Shown here: positions 1-10,671 of the stretch, one piece after another
Position numbering within the stretch: the stretch's first letter is position 1
How the letters are laid out: each line of letters begins with the position of its first letter
Assembly: GCF_040412425.1 (NCBI RefSeq)
Contig: NC_089781.1
Span: 51,807,227-51,871,226, forward strand
DNA: 64,000 bases
Origin: Macrobrachium rosenbergii
Lineage: Eukaryota > Arthropoda > Malacostraca > Decapoda > Palaemonidae
Direction of reading: 5' to 3'
The notes under the pieces: model-generated
What the model was told of the DNA's origin: nothing
What the model saw: the letters and a program-made list of their open reading frames with translations, nothing else
Databases searched by the model: none
Translations under genes and position numbers: made by a program

Positions 1-1064
1 CCAGTTGCATGCTGCTAACACAACAGCTTCATCTGCCAGCTTCAGCCTACCATCTTTGACATAATCTTCCAAATGGGATATGTTGATGTCCTCACAAACC
101 ATGATAGCGTTACTTTTCTCAGTTCTTTCACTACCATAGCACTAGCTGCCTGTTGCTTGGACTTCTGCTGGTCTTTACCAGTACAACACATTAGGACTTA
201 CCTTCACCTTTGTCAGTTTGCTTCTTTTTGGTTGTCTTGTAGTCCTTGGGTATCTTAATAGCCTACCCTCACTAGAGTTCCTCATTGGCATTTCACATTC
301 CACTAAGCTTAGCCCATAAGCCTCCAAGTATTGAGTACTGTTCTGCAAACTTCACCGACTCACCAATGTCTTTTGGTACTCATTCCCTGAAGAGTGTCAT
401 CCTGGTCGAACATGTGGTAACAAACTGTCCCTTGATGAGCAAATCTGCCAAATCATTGAACTTTTCTGCATTCAGCCATTTCAGTCCACCTGTTGAAATA
501 TCCTTATGGCCTAGCTACAAACTGATATGAAGTTTCATCCTGATCTAGCTTAGTCTCAGAATTTTTCTCTAAACCCCTCCTCAGTCATCTCATGCCTCTT
601 CAACAATGCTCTTTTGAAGCAATCATGTTGAATGGTCTCCTCAATAGACGTACAAGAGAAAAGTTACAAACCTTACCTGTTAATCATGGAAGTAGACAAA
701 CAGCCCACTCATCCTATGTCATCCTTGCCTTTCTTCAAACCTTTCAGCTCTTGATCAAAGTGCCTATGTCATCATGTTTTTCATCAAACCTGCTTTTTTT
801 TTTTTTTTTTTTTTTTTAGTTTCCTGTCTATGTCACTCAGTTTCTTGTCTATGATTTTCAACTTTTTCTGTCACTCAGTACTGGCTGGCTGTTGTTCAGG
901 CACAGACTTGTGTATTTTTGCGCCTTCCCAACCCATTTCCATTGCTATTTCAGGAGTTTTGCTCTCTCCAGTCGCCTTTCTGAACTACAGGCTACTTAAC
1001 TTATATGCCAACAAAAATCTCACAAATCACTACCACCAGTTATTGTGGTCACTTATACCAATTT
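1..1064 (-). pseudogene. SCAN-type gypsy gag relic (left-arm mirror of M2 gag)
   Basis: Reverse complement of 24945-25974. No long frame survives. In the right-arm orientation the segment runs from an LTR end into a gag leader with a charged, Lys/Glu-rich stretch, then a conserved block about entry of the Gag polypeptide, whose best-preserved relative is at 13700-13940. A T-run at 794-817 is the mirror of an A-run at 25201-25228. Small frames here are chance or antisense. Identity comes from the comparison with 13.6-14.7 kb, not from an intact protein. Confidence 0.55.
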
Positions 1065-1224
1065 TGATATTACACGATGAGTGAAAAGGTCCTGAAGCGA
1101 TAGTGGTCTATGGCATTATAATGGTGTAATTAAAACACTTAATGAAAATTGAAAATAAAAAAAAATTATTCATAAACCAAAACAAGATGATTTCCACTTT
1201 GGCTAATTGCAACTCATAGCTGTG
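1065..1224 (-). repeat. LTR-end fragment of M2-type gypsy element
   Basis: Mirror of 24785-24944. The outer end reads as the complement of the LTR terminus that also closes the 3' LTR at 33440-33591 (a CACTCAT.GTGTAA motif). It abuts the fold-back structure that follows. Confidence 0.5.
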
Positions 1225-1703
1225 GAATTATGCCAGCTGACAGGGCGATTTATTTGCTTGAAGCCAACACTAAATGATTTCTCTTTCAGCTGAAGTTCCA
1301 TGTTCTTTTCAGAGTGGTTATGTATTAGTGTGATAGTCTTCATTAATTCGACTTCTACATTCTTTCTACCTTACGTTCTTCATGAGTGGGAGTAATAAAA
1401 ATGCACCTTCGCTTTATGCCTTTTAATGTTCAACTCACTCACGGGTCTACAGTGTCTCTCAACGCATTGGAGAGACACTGTAGACTCCGTGAGTGAGTTG
1501 AAATATTAAAAGGCATAAAGCGAAGGTGCATTTTTATTACTCCCACTCATGAAGAACAAGGTAGAAAGAATGTAGAAGTCGAATTAATGAAGACTATCAC
1601 ACTAATACATAACCACTCTGAAAAAGAACATGGAACTTCAGCTAAAAGAAATCATTTAGTGTTGGCTCAAGCAAATAAATCGCCCTGTCAGCTGGCATAA
1701 TTC
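1225..1703. repeat. Near-perfect fold-back (inverted repeat, about 235-bp arms)
   Basis: Arms 1225-1460 and 1470-1703 are reverse complements with only a few small differences, separated by about 9 bp. The single-copy version is at 24545-24785 in the right arm, so the left arm has gained an extra inverted copy and lost the 540 bp that should follow. The tip reads TGTCTCTC, a short loop, then GAGAGACA. As single-stranded DNA or RNA it would form a long hairpin. Confidence 0.9.
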
Positions 1704-1948
1704 AATCCATATTAAATAGAATAAAGTAAAACTACAAATTAACATTGGAAAAATAATTGGAAAATATGAACTTTCAAATTTGACAATTATAAAACCATTA
1801 TTTGGTATAAGTGACAAGTAAGGTATTGTCTAAATCAGTGGCACTTTTACAGCAGACATATTTGCAAAATAGTTAGCAAATAAGACTTGCAAATTTGACA
1901 AAAAATAAAACCATTATTTTGTAAGTGACAAGTGAGGTATTGTCTGAA
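1704..1948 (-). repeat. Copia 3' noncoding region with two-copy direct repeat
   Basis: Mirror of about 23712-23960. A unit of roughly 110 bp occurs twice, each beginning (element sense) with ATGTCTGCTG.AAAAGTGCCA and including AATAATGGTTTTAT. It lies immediately after the copia RNase H stop, so it is probably 3' untranslated sequence or LTR of that element. No LTR boundary can be fixed. Confidence 0.55.
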
Positions 1949-2848
1949 TCAATGGCACTTTTGCAGCAGACATATTCCCAACTTAGTGATTAGTTCTTGG
2001 GTCCTCTCTGCAAAGATGACCTTCGTAAGGATGTTGATTTTTCTCAGGTTGATTTGCTCTAGTGCAAAGTGCTTTTGGGTGTCAATGTGCTTTGATCTCT
2101 CAGAACAATGAGTGTCATTTGCTAAGGCCATGGCACCCTGGTTGTCAACATATACTTCTGTTGGTTTGTTAACAAAATTCTTGAATCCAAGTTCCCAAAG
2201 CAACTTTCTGAAATAAACTACTTCTCTTGCTTCACAAAGTGCCACGTACTCTGCTTCATTTGTTGAGAGTTTAGTTCTTGAGTTTTCTGGCAGCAAATGG
2301 CTCAATCTTGAGTCTTCTTGAGATATCGTAGCAGAAGTTTTGCATTCTTCAGATCTTGTTTATGTGGTTCCTGATCGTTCTGGCACAGTGCTCCAGTAGC
2401 AAAGGCAATGTCAGGCCTATTGCAATTTACTAGGTGTAACAAGCCTGCAGTGATTCCTCTGTATTCTATTGCACTACATTTCTCATCTTCTGGGACTTCT
2501 TGTCTAAAATTTAGGACTAATGGAGTTGACAACCCTTTTGATTCAGCAAAGATTTTGATTTGTTAGCACTTCTAGAATGTAGTCTCTTTGGTGAATAAGA
2601 TTGTCGATGAATCTTCTCTGATGTATTTTATGGAAAAGAATATTTGATGCCTCTCCTGGATCTTTTACAGCATAATTATTCTTGAATTCTCTCTTGAAAT
2701 GAATCACATCTGAATTCCCAACAATGATAACATCATCTGCATGAACTCCAAAATGTTTTCTGTTTGCAACCTCACATCCCTTAAGTTGTTCCAAAAATAT
2801 AATTTCCTTGAGTCCACTGTTGAGGTAGGCTGAATTTACATCAAGCTG
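1949..2848 (-). pseudogene. Ty1/copia reverse transcriptase-RNase H fragment (left arm)
   Basis: Read right to left: an RT entry with LDVNSAYLN, an RT core with HADDVIIVGNS in the position of the YVDD box, the VKDPGEASNIL block, then RNase H with TNEAEYVALCEAREV and VDNQGAMALANDTHCSERSK. These are the usual copia RT and RNase H motifs (established for the family). The frame is broken near 2302 and 2540, and about 130 bp are missing between RT and RNase H relative to the right arm. The catalytic box has His-Ala in place of Tyr-Val in both arms, so that change predates the duplication. Gag, integrase and the 5' end are absent, so this is a non-functional remnant. Confidence 0.85.
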
Positions 2849-3175
2849 TTAAACAGACAATGAATTTTCAGCACCATCCGAAGCCTTGCTCTATGGTCTG
2901 GCATGGCCCTGATGCCAGAATCTGTGCTAGGGAGAAGCCTGGCTGCTGGGGGAAGAGGGTCTGTGCTGCAAGGGAAGTCTACCTGATGCTCCTCGAGGGA
3001 GTGGTGTAGGTTTTGAGGACAAGGCCTATTTGTCAATTACTTGGTGAATTAAGTCCAGAAGGAAGTAGAATGGAGAGTAGAGGACAGTGCTGTTTCAGAG
3101 GCTGAGCCGCTCCCCAAGGAGATACTCTTCTGAAGTTTCTCTTCTCTTGAGGATAATGCTGGCTCACAGGTGGCT
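2849..3175 (-). other. Unclassified filler between copia and gypsy copy A
   Basis: Mirror of 22247-22571. In the right arm this is the continuation of the DIRS-like relic interrupted by gypsy copy D. No conserved domain is visible. It ends next to the copia RT with a pyrimidine stretch and AG, which could be a chance splice-like site or a recombination junction. Confidence 0.45.
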
Positions 3176-3351
3176 TGTAAGAGGTGCAAAAAAATGAGCG
3201 GGTAAAGAGAACTGCTGCTTTATTCAAGATCCAGGCAGTTTATATAGCGGCAGACTGGCGCCGTGCCCGCGAAAGACAATGAGATTGTGTGTGACCTGAG
3301 GTCGATAATAATTAACAATAATATACAGCGAGCAAGTACACTTTACAATAT
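3176..3351 (-). mobile_element. Truncated 3' LTR of gypsy copy A
   Basis: Matches the last 176 bp of the LTR at 21814-22246 in reverse complement and carries the same outer flank, GGCT at 3172-3175 (AGCC in element sense). The match stops at 3351, where sequence jumps straight into integrase. The rest of the LTR, the polypurine tract and the integrase C-terminus are deleted. Confidence 0.85.
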
Positions 3352-5540
3352 GTGGCTGAAGCGTCGCTCTGGCTGCGGGAACTCGCCTACCCCGGACTAT
3401 GTGTGACGTCCCACCTTGCTGGTTTGGCACTGCAGGCACTGTTTCGCCCAGGACCTGGCATCTTTCTGCACTCTGTGCCAGACGAACTTCTTTGATAGCA
3501 GCTTGGCCGTTGTCCTGCCAGAGGGATGTGAGAGGCTGTGAATGATGTTGAATACCTGGCGGCACCAGGAGGCTGGAACCAAGGGGTGGGGCTGGCCAGT
3601 ACTGATGTCGCAGAGGAGACGTGACGGCGTTGCGGTAGGCTGGGGTGTCTGGGTCCGCGATCTGTTCCCTGGCGAGGTCTTCGTAGTTTACCCTGAGCTG
3701 CACCGCGTTCATCTCGACTCTGGAGAGGGCATCTGCCACAGGATTTTTCTTGCCGGGGAGGTACCTGATGGAGCAGGTGAATTCAGCGATGGCTGAGAGG
3801 TGTCACTGCTGCCTGGAAGACCATGCATCCCCTGCTTAGTGAAGGCGTGAACCAACGGCTGGTGGTCCGTGAAGATTGTGAAGGTGTCCCCTCCAGGAGG
3901 AACTTGAAGTGTGCCGGACTGCGCGGTACACTGCGCAGAGTTCCCTGTCGAAGTGCTGTAGCGGGCCTCTGCGGGGTTGAACTTCTTGCTGAAGAAGGCG
4001 ATGGGCTGGGAACGCCCGTTGATGACCTGCTCAGGACAGCACCACAGGTGACGTTGCTGGCGTCCGTTGTCAGCTGGAGGGGGGCGCTGGGATCCTGGTG
4101 TGCCAAGGCGGTTGCCTCGGCGGGTGGCGCCGTCCAGGGAGAAGGTCTGCTGCTGGCTGGGTCCCCACGACAGGGGGATTTGGTTGGCCTTTGAGAACTT
4201 CCGTCAGGGGGCCGTGGTGTGCGATCCCGGGGATGAACTGCCTGTAGTTCACCATCCCGAGAACTCCTGGGCGCCCTTGTGGTGGGGGTGAGGAACCTGG
4301 TGGCGGCTCTGCGACCTTGGATGTGGTGGCGGACACCTGCCGGGGGGATATCTCGTGGCCTGAGAAGTTGGCTTTCTGGGCGGCGGGTGCATTTGTCGAA
4401 GCATACAGCGAGGCCGTTCTCCTGCTGAGCGCTGCAGGACTGCCTGAGATGTGTTTCTGGTGCTCACTGTAGGACCTGGAAAATATGAGGATAACATATC
4501 ATCAACGTACGACGAGACGCGGCCAGAACTTCAGGTCCCTAGGGATGCTGTCCATGAGCAGCTGGAAGGTCGCCCGAACTTCCCTCCGGGCTTGAAAGGT
4601 GGAGAAAGCGAACACGTAGGAACTGGTGGCGCGATGATGGCCGGTTTGGTATATCATCTGGTGCGACAGGTACCTGAAAATATGATTTTAGAAGGTCTAA
4701 TTTAGTGAGCATGCAGCTCCGTGAAAGGAGGCCATGAGGTCCTACATGTTTGGCAGGGGTAGTGGTTGAGCTCGTTGCAATGTTGAAGGCCGCCTGTAGT
4801 AGCTGCAAGGTCTCCAGGAGCCGTCCCGGTTTCTGCACCATGTGAAGGGGAGAGGCCCATGGACTGGAGGTCTTTTTGCAGATTCCCATTTTGCTCCATT
4901 TCTGTAGATGCATTTTTGGCCTCTTGATGGTGCTGTGAAGCCTGCCAGACCGCATGTGTAGGGGCCCTTGGTGTGCTGCGATGGTATATGCCATGTTTGG
5001 CTGGGGCCCGGGGACAGCGGGCTCAGGCCTGAACACCTCCCGGAAACTCCGTCAGCAGCTGTGCATACTGGTGGGGGGCGATGGAGCAGATGGTGGGTGC
5101 CTTGGGTCCCATTGCCAATGGGAGGGACCGAAGCAGAATTAAATTAATCGGAGGCGCTTCCGCCTGACGTTGACTGCCAGCCCGAAGTGCGCCAGGAAGT
5201 CAGCACCCAGGAGTGGGGTCCCTACCTCTGCGACGATGAAGTCCCAGGAATAACTCCAGCCAAGGATGGAGATCGACAGGGGCCTGGTGCCATAGGAGAG
5301 GATGGGGGATCCGTTGGCGGCCGTCAGGAAGGCAGCGGATCCGGTTTTTGACTTGAGGTCCTCCTTGGATGCTGAGAAGATTGATCTAATGGCCCCCGTG
5401 TCGACCAGCATCATCCTGCCGGAGATGGTTTCGCAGACGTAGAAGCCTAGTGATTCTGGGCCCCTGGGTTTTTCGGTTGCCATGGCGGTCTGTAGTGCTG
5501 GCCGCCGCCTCCCCCATTTTTTGAATGGGGAAATGAACAC
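3352..5540 (-). pseudogene. Gypsy copy A pol: protease, RT, RNase H, partial integrase
   Basis: Element order right to left: retropepsin-like protease (5139-5540) with LVDTGAIRS and the flap-side block LLGADFLAHFG; RT with a YVDD box near 4498-4509; RNase H with TDASNVTCGAVL and the VADALSR tether ending near 3725; then the integrase zinc domain (H..H and CLQC at 3397-3582) cut off at 3352. The DTG catalytic triad of the protease is intact, but RT and RNase H are spread over several frames by small indels. Closest relative in the window is copy D, of which this is the inverted duplicate. It was once a Gag-Pol polyprotein making and inserting element cDNA, and it is now non-functional. Confidence 0.85.
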
Positions 5541-6560
5541 GGCAGCAGGCAGTTCCGGGCGTCTTTGCCAAACTGCTTATGATAGTGGCACAGGCCAGGA
5601 ACTCCATTTGTTGTGGGGCGTTGGTCGCCTCACAGTGACGTTGACTCCACCTCAGCCTTCTTCCTGCGGACGGAGCTGACTGGTGATGTGAGCTCTGTTA
5701 ACGCCGTTGCCTTCGCGCCAGTCCGTCAGGTGCTGCGCCCGTTTGAATGAGGACGTCGAGGGCATGGTGTGAGGTGAGGAATCTGGGTCGGCACTCCGGG
5801 AGGAGCTCGGCGAGTAGATCTCCGCCCGATAGGCTTGATTTCCTGCTGCTTTTTGTTGCCGTCTAAGTCTGAGAGTGAGAGCAGGTCCTCGATCATGCCC
5901 CATGACTCCACCGTGTTCAGATCATGCCGCGGGTTGACGGGAAGGTCGATGGCGCAGGCGGCCCGCTCGGCGTTGGTGAGCACATCTCGGAGGGCCTTCG
6001 CCAGGATAGTATGTGAGGGGGTGTGCAGCGGACACTCGGCGGGGCGAGTTTCCTATATACTGCCTAAAGCAGGGCGTTAAGGACTGTGTCAGCCTGTAGC
6101 ACTTCGTCGGTAAGGTCAGCTACCCTGAAGTGGCTCTCAACCCTGTACAGCCACGTTGTTGGGTTCCCCCTGTGCAAGCAGGCAACTTTTCACGGACAGA
6201 GCGCTCGTGACTGTGTTGCCGGGCCGAAGTGTGCTGGCGCGAGCATGGGTGTGGAGGAGCATAGGAGCCTCGGTCAAGGTGCGTGGGTGAATGGGAGGAA
6301 GGTAGGCGTCTGAGTCCGCCAAGGTTCCGCGGTTAATTGCACGAGGGATGGGATGTCGCGTCCGCCTTTCGCTCCTTTCCCTCTTACTGGAGTGGGTACT
6401 CGTGTCCAACGCGCCGGAAAGTGCGCCGTAGCGGAATCGTAAATGACGCTGGTGATTTTGCCGACGAGTGTACGCCCAAACACTGGTTACAGCGCCGTCG
6501 TTAGTCCGCTGAAGCGTGAGTGACTTCAGGAGCAAGACGAGTTGCGGTATGGGTCGCTAA
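5541..6560 (-). pseudogene. Gypsy copy A gag (CsRn1-type)
   Basis: Gag structural region between the primer-binding site and the protease, in fragments. The zinc motif just upstream of the protease reads C-x2-H-x9-C-x3-C (positions about 5535-5590, split by frame), which is the CHCC motif described for CsRn1/Kabuki elements in place of the usual CCHC knuckle. Upstream blocks ERAACAIDLPVNPRHDLN and the region around 6100 match the gag of copies C and E. The start methionine is not preserved in a long frame. Confidence 0.75.
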
Positions 6561-6570
6561 TGGCTCAGGA

Positions 6571-6587
6571 CTACTCAGGGGTCACCA
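6571..6587 (-). other. Primer-binding site of copy A (tRNA-Trp type)
   Basis: One base inside the LTR end, the minus strand reads TGGTGACCCC then TGAGTAG. The first ten bases are complementary to the 3' end of tRNA-Trp including CCA, the primer used by CsRn1-clade elements. The match decays after ten bases. Confidence 0.75.
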
Positions 6588-6588
6588 C

Positions 6589-7027
6589 TGTAAGAGGTGC
6601 AAAAAAACGAACAGGTAAAGAGAACTGTGCGTTATTTCAGATCCAGGCAGTTTATATAGCGGCAGACTGGCTGGCGAAACGCGAAGACAATATGAATTGT
6701 GCGTGACCTGAGGTCGATAATAGTGCTAATAATATACAGCGAGCCATTACACTTTACAATATATAAAAACAGACCAGAATTCCAATATGGATATAATCTT
6801 GAAATTACTTATACCGTGAAGAAATACAAGATACACAATTGACAACAGGTGAACAAATACATACATAGTTTAAATGATTGAAATCATTGACCCAGCCTGG
6901 CACATTAGGCGTGACAATTGTATGGCGAAGAAAATGGGACGCCACCATAGAAAACTTGCTCAGTGGAGACTTAGCGAATGACACGTTCGCTGGAGACTCC
7001 GCTGACGGCTCTGTAGGTGACGTTACA
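6589..7027 (-). mobile_element. Full gypsy LTR shared by copies A and B
   Basis: 439 bp, TGTAACGTC at the 5' end (element sense) and CTCTTACA at the 3' end. It is followed by copy A's primer-binding site and preceded directly by copy B's pol and polypurine stretch. It therefore serves as 5' LTR of A and 3' LTR of B, the product expected from LTR-LTR recombination. A TATATAAA and AATAAA pair lies near 6640-6660 (minus). Confidence 0.85.
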
Positions 7028-8280
7028 AATACTCCCCACCCCCAAGACGTGGGACATGTCTGATCAGTCTGCATATCTGCTGGGGCATTGAAGGGTGCCA
7101 TGGCTGCGTGAGGAAAGTGGGAGAACGCCCTGTGCATGCGGTTGTGTGGCTGCAGGTGCGGGCGGTCTTTTCCTGGGACGGCCCTGCGGCCGCTGTTTGC
7201 GGGGCCTGGCTGTGGTGAAGGGGGTGCGCTGCGGTGACGTCTGTGTCCTCCTCCAGGAGGGCGGGCTTTAACCGGTCTATTGAAACCCAGTCGTTCCTCC
7301 CGGGAAGTGCTAGCAGGAACACCTTGTTGTTCCACTCCAGCACGTGGAAGGGGCCCCTGTAGGGCCTGGTCAGTGGCGGGCAGATGGCGTCATCCCTGAC
7401 GAAGACGTGGGTGGTGGATGGTAGCCCTGGCAGTGTGAAAGTGGTCGATCTGTCGGTGTACATGCGCTTGCAGGGGGCGAACCTGCCGACCACATCACGG
7501 AGCCTCTGCAGTGATGGATTGTGGCGATCTTCCGTCACGAGTTCGCCCGGGACTACGAGGGACTCGCCGTAGGTCTTTTCAGCTGTGGAAGGGGCGCCGT
7601 CGGCTCTGAGGGCGGTTCTTAAGCCGAGGAGGACCCATGGAAGCTGATATTTCCAATTCTCAGCGGTGCAGCGGGCCATGAGGGACGCCTTCAGGGACCT
7701 GTGGAACCGCTCGACCAGGCCGTTGGCTGCCGGGTTGTATGCCGTGGTGGTGTGATGCGTGTTCCCCAGCAGCTGGTTGTGATGTGGTCTGGGATGCCGA
7801 AGCGGCTGACCCAGCTGGAAAGCAGGGCCTCGGCACACGCGCTGGCGGTGGCTTCTTGCATCGGTGTGGCTTGGGCCACCTGGTAGATCGATCTGCGCAT
7901 CAGGAGATATCTGGACCGCCTGATGGGGAGGGCGATGCGTCGATGTATGTGGCCAACCTTGCTCTGGCTGCGGGAACTCGCCTATTCCGGACTGTGTGTG
8001 ACGTCCCACCTTGCTGGTTTGGCACTGCAGGCACTGTTTCGCCCAGGACGTGGCATCTTTTTGCACTCCGTGCCAGACGAACTTCTTTGACAGCAGCTTG
8101 GCCGTTGTTCTGCCAGAGGGATGTGAGAGGCCGTGAATGATGTCGAACACCTGGCGGCGGGAGGCTGGGACCAAGGGGCGGGGCTGACCAGTACTGATGT
8201 CGCAGAGGAGGCTTGGGGCCCCGGGGGGTGAGAGCACATCTCCATAGGACCGTGACAGCAGTGTGGTAGGCTGGGGTTTC
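7023..8280 (-). pseudogene. Gypsy copy B integrase (truncated pol)
   Basis: A 404-residue open frame (8237 to 7023). Residues about 25-80 form the zinc domain (HGLSHPSGRTTAKLLSKKF then CLQC). The catalytic core follows, with a shifted stretch, then AYNPAANGLVERFHRSL containing the catalytic Glu. A GPY/F-type module (RPYRGPFHVLEWNNKVFLL) and a Pro/Thr-rich tail come last. The stop is TAA at the first bases of the LTR, so pol overlaps the LTR by five bases. The segment that should carry the second catalytic Asp (a DRG motif) is missing: HITT runs straight into the region before AYNP. RNase H and everything upstream are gone at 8280, where unrelated DNA begins. Confidence 0.8.
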
Positions 8281-8686
8281 TGATATCAGTCATTTATATG
8301 TGCTGGCACGTCTGTAAGGGATCAATGACCAGCACCAGGTAACTGAAGCATAATTGCTATTAAAGCTAATATTTACGTCTCAGAGCCAAGAGCCATAGAT
8401 GCTGCAGCCAACCACCAGACCAAAAGTGGAATGTGACCTCCCGTGATTTCATAGGCTCATATCATAAGACCTTGCATCTGGATTCTGTTAATTGAGAAAA
8501 GTGTCATTCTTCTACAACCAATCATAATAGTTTAAGTGGAATCCATCCACCCAAGGTCCCTCTGCACAGGTGTTTGAAGTAGAAGAATAGCATAGCAGAG
8601 AGCATTTAACGTATACTAATATCGTGCATATTTCACAATAAATGCGCAGTCAACATCGCCGGGTGAAGCTGTATGTGGATTATATA

Positions 8687-8739
<53 letters not shown>

Positions 8740-9340
8740 CTTCTCTCTCATCTTGAAAAAATGGGTTGTGGGCAATGAATGTGATTTTGTAGCAATTGCA
8801 TCGATATTTATTTTCAGTCACTGTAGTGACAGTATCAGCTGATGAAATGGAAATTCCGCAATAGCTTCTTAAGATTTTGGAGTTATAAGCAAAATCGTTA
8901 ATAAAGGTACGCATCGTTTGATTAGACAGTTCACCGTCCCTTTCTTCCCTCGGAACGACTTCTACCTTGAACCTTCTTCCAACCGTTCATCGTCCACCTT
9001 CAGGCTCCGTCTCCTGTGTCAGTCTCAGGAGCCAAACGACACTGCGTGATGATGTTATTTTACGTAATTTCCCTCCACCAAAGCGTTTTATATAATCCTG
9101 AGAAAAAAAACACTATAAACCCATCTGTCACATTGCAGATTGTTCACACATTTTTTTACCAACGTATTTTACTTTTTTTTGAAATAACGCAAGTAAAAAG
9201 GAGACGTCTGCACCAATCAGCTAATAGTATTACTACTTAACTACATAAACAAAAGCGGCGTTGCCATTTACAATGTCTCGTGAACTCAAGGGGTAAAAGA
9301 AATCATTTCCTCGGCTGTAGCCTACCATTTTCTTTTTAGG
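8281..9340. other. Non-coding stretch, AT-rich
   Basis: No gene or element recognised. It contains a (TA)n tract at about 8682-8738 and short A/T runs near 9110-9180. Small frames here carry no family motifs. Confidence 0.6.
8682..8738. repeat. (TA)n microsatellite
   Basis: An almost pure TA dinucleotide run of about 55 bp. Confidence 0.95.
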
Positions 9341-9960
9341 ATAATTTTGTATAGTTCCCCCCAAAACCATTTTCTTTTTACCATAATTTTGTATAGTTCC
9401 TGCTGGTACCATGTTCTAGTTAGGATAATTTTGTATAGTCCTCCTTGTACCATTATCTTTTTAAGATAATTTTGTATTGGTCACCCCCAGGTAGGCTACC
9501 ACCCTAAGCTAACAGAAGAGGTACAATGTGAAAAAAGTTCAGAATTATTTGCTCTAATACTCGATAATTTAAGATGCATGTTTCTGAGAATAAGTTTGTT
9601 TAATAAGACACTTTTTCGTAAAACTGAAGAATACTACCACGCCCATCTGGTTCGGTAACTACCAGTTTATATGCACTATGGGCACTGTGTTTGGTGCCAG
9701 TCCCTTGAGGATAAATGCAAAAAGATCAACAAAAGACAGTAAAAATCATAAACACAAAAAAAGACATAAACATAAACAAAAACATAAAGAAAAGGCAATA
9801 AATATCCCGGTCAGTGACTAATGGGAACCAGGCTGCTATAGTATTATTCAGTTTTACCCTTTACTTTTTAGTTATAATTAAAATGATGTTAGTTGCGAAT
9901 TTCTTAGAAAATTCACACACGCTTCTTCAAGAGATCGCCAGAGGCTCTGGGTTGTACTGA
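9341..9960 (+). mobile_element. Degenerate LTR of gypsy relic M1, with internal short repeats
   Basis: Starts with TGTATAGTTCCCCCC, the same opening as the 3' LTR of M2 at 32997 and similar to sequence after pol in M3 (40.65 kb). Three to four diverged copies of TTTTGTATAGT(T/C)C....TACCAT lie at 9341-9480. Further along, GAGAATAAGTTTGTTTAATAAGA matches 40810-40840. The 3' boundary is uncertain. Confidence 0.5.
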
Positions 9961-10439
9961 CTGTTTGAGATTACATAATGTTCCAGTTCTCTGGAACTTG
10001 GTTTGTGTGCCAGAATGTAAAAAAAGTGACATTCGTAGGCTATATAGGCTACTGTATATCAACTGCAGTTGGTGGGACTGCAAGTCTCAAGTACTGTATG
10101 AGCCATCTTGCTCAGCCGAATATCTCCATTTCTTCAGGGTGGTCTAGAAAGAAAATATGGTGTGTTTATTATATAGTGATGTCAACATTAATTTTTAGTG
10201 TTTGGCTTTGTGAGTGATTCTGCAATCAATGAAGGGTCATTGTGTTTTCCTTTTGAGGTATGTTGCTGCATAAGTACTGAAATAGACATTATACATGTAT
10301 ATGTATAAGGAGCATTATAATCACAGTAGTCCATATAAAGCCACAGCTACTTCAGGATATTATTCCTTAGACAATGCATTAAATATTGAGGAACGGTAGT
10401 GTGATTTTATTGTGTTAAGGTTTGAGTATACTATTCATG
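9961..10439 (+). other. No recognisable feature (M1 leader)
   Basis: AT-rich sequence between an LTR relic and a gag-like segment. Presumed untranslated leader or LTR remainder of M1. Two short frames near 9965-10217 have no family motif. Confidence 0.4.
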
Positions 10440-10671
10440 TTGTCAGCAACAGAAATAACAAAGCCTGTTGCATTAACTAAGGTAAAGAAACTAAAAGGCA
10501 AGAGATGATGGATTTGGTTAAGGAACAGCAAGACCTAGCCCAGAAAGAACACCTAAAAACAAAAGAGGAAGCTAAAAGACATGGGGCTCATAAAGAGTTG
10601 ATGCAAGCAAAAAAAAATGCAAGAGGACTTGGAGTGTTAAGGCTTAAGACTGAAACTGGCAGTGGAGAAAC
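10440..10671 (+). pseudogene. M1 gag N-terminal remnant
   Basis: An interrupted frame rich in Lys, Glu and Gln (MMDLVKEQQDLAQKEHLK and following) resembles the charged, coiled-coil-like N-terminal part of SCAN-type gypsy Gag, as in the tandem array at 55.5 and 61.1 kb. It is cut by the inserted gypsy copy C and resumes at 13554. Confidence 0.45.

Larger units (their letters stand above)
1..7027 (-). repeat. Left arm of a large inverted duplication
   Basis: Base 1 pairs with 25974 of the right arm, and the reverse complement can be followed through a gag relic, a copia RNase H/RT fragment, about 330 bp of filler and a gypsy insertion (copy A, the mirror of copy D). The copia-to-gypsy junction is identical in both arms, so this is one insertion that was duplicated, not two insertions. 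The left arm lacks about 540 bp of the right arm (around 24000-24545), about 130 bp in copia RNase H, and most of one LTR plus the integrase end (junction 3351/3352). It ends in the LTR at 6589-7027, beyond which a different gypsy copy begins. The left arm may continue outside the window. Confidence 0.85.
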
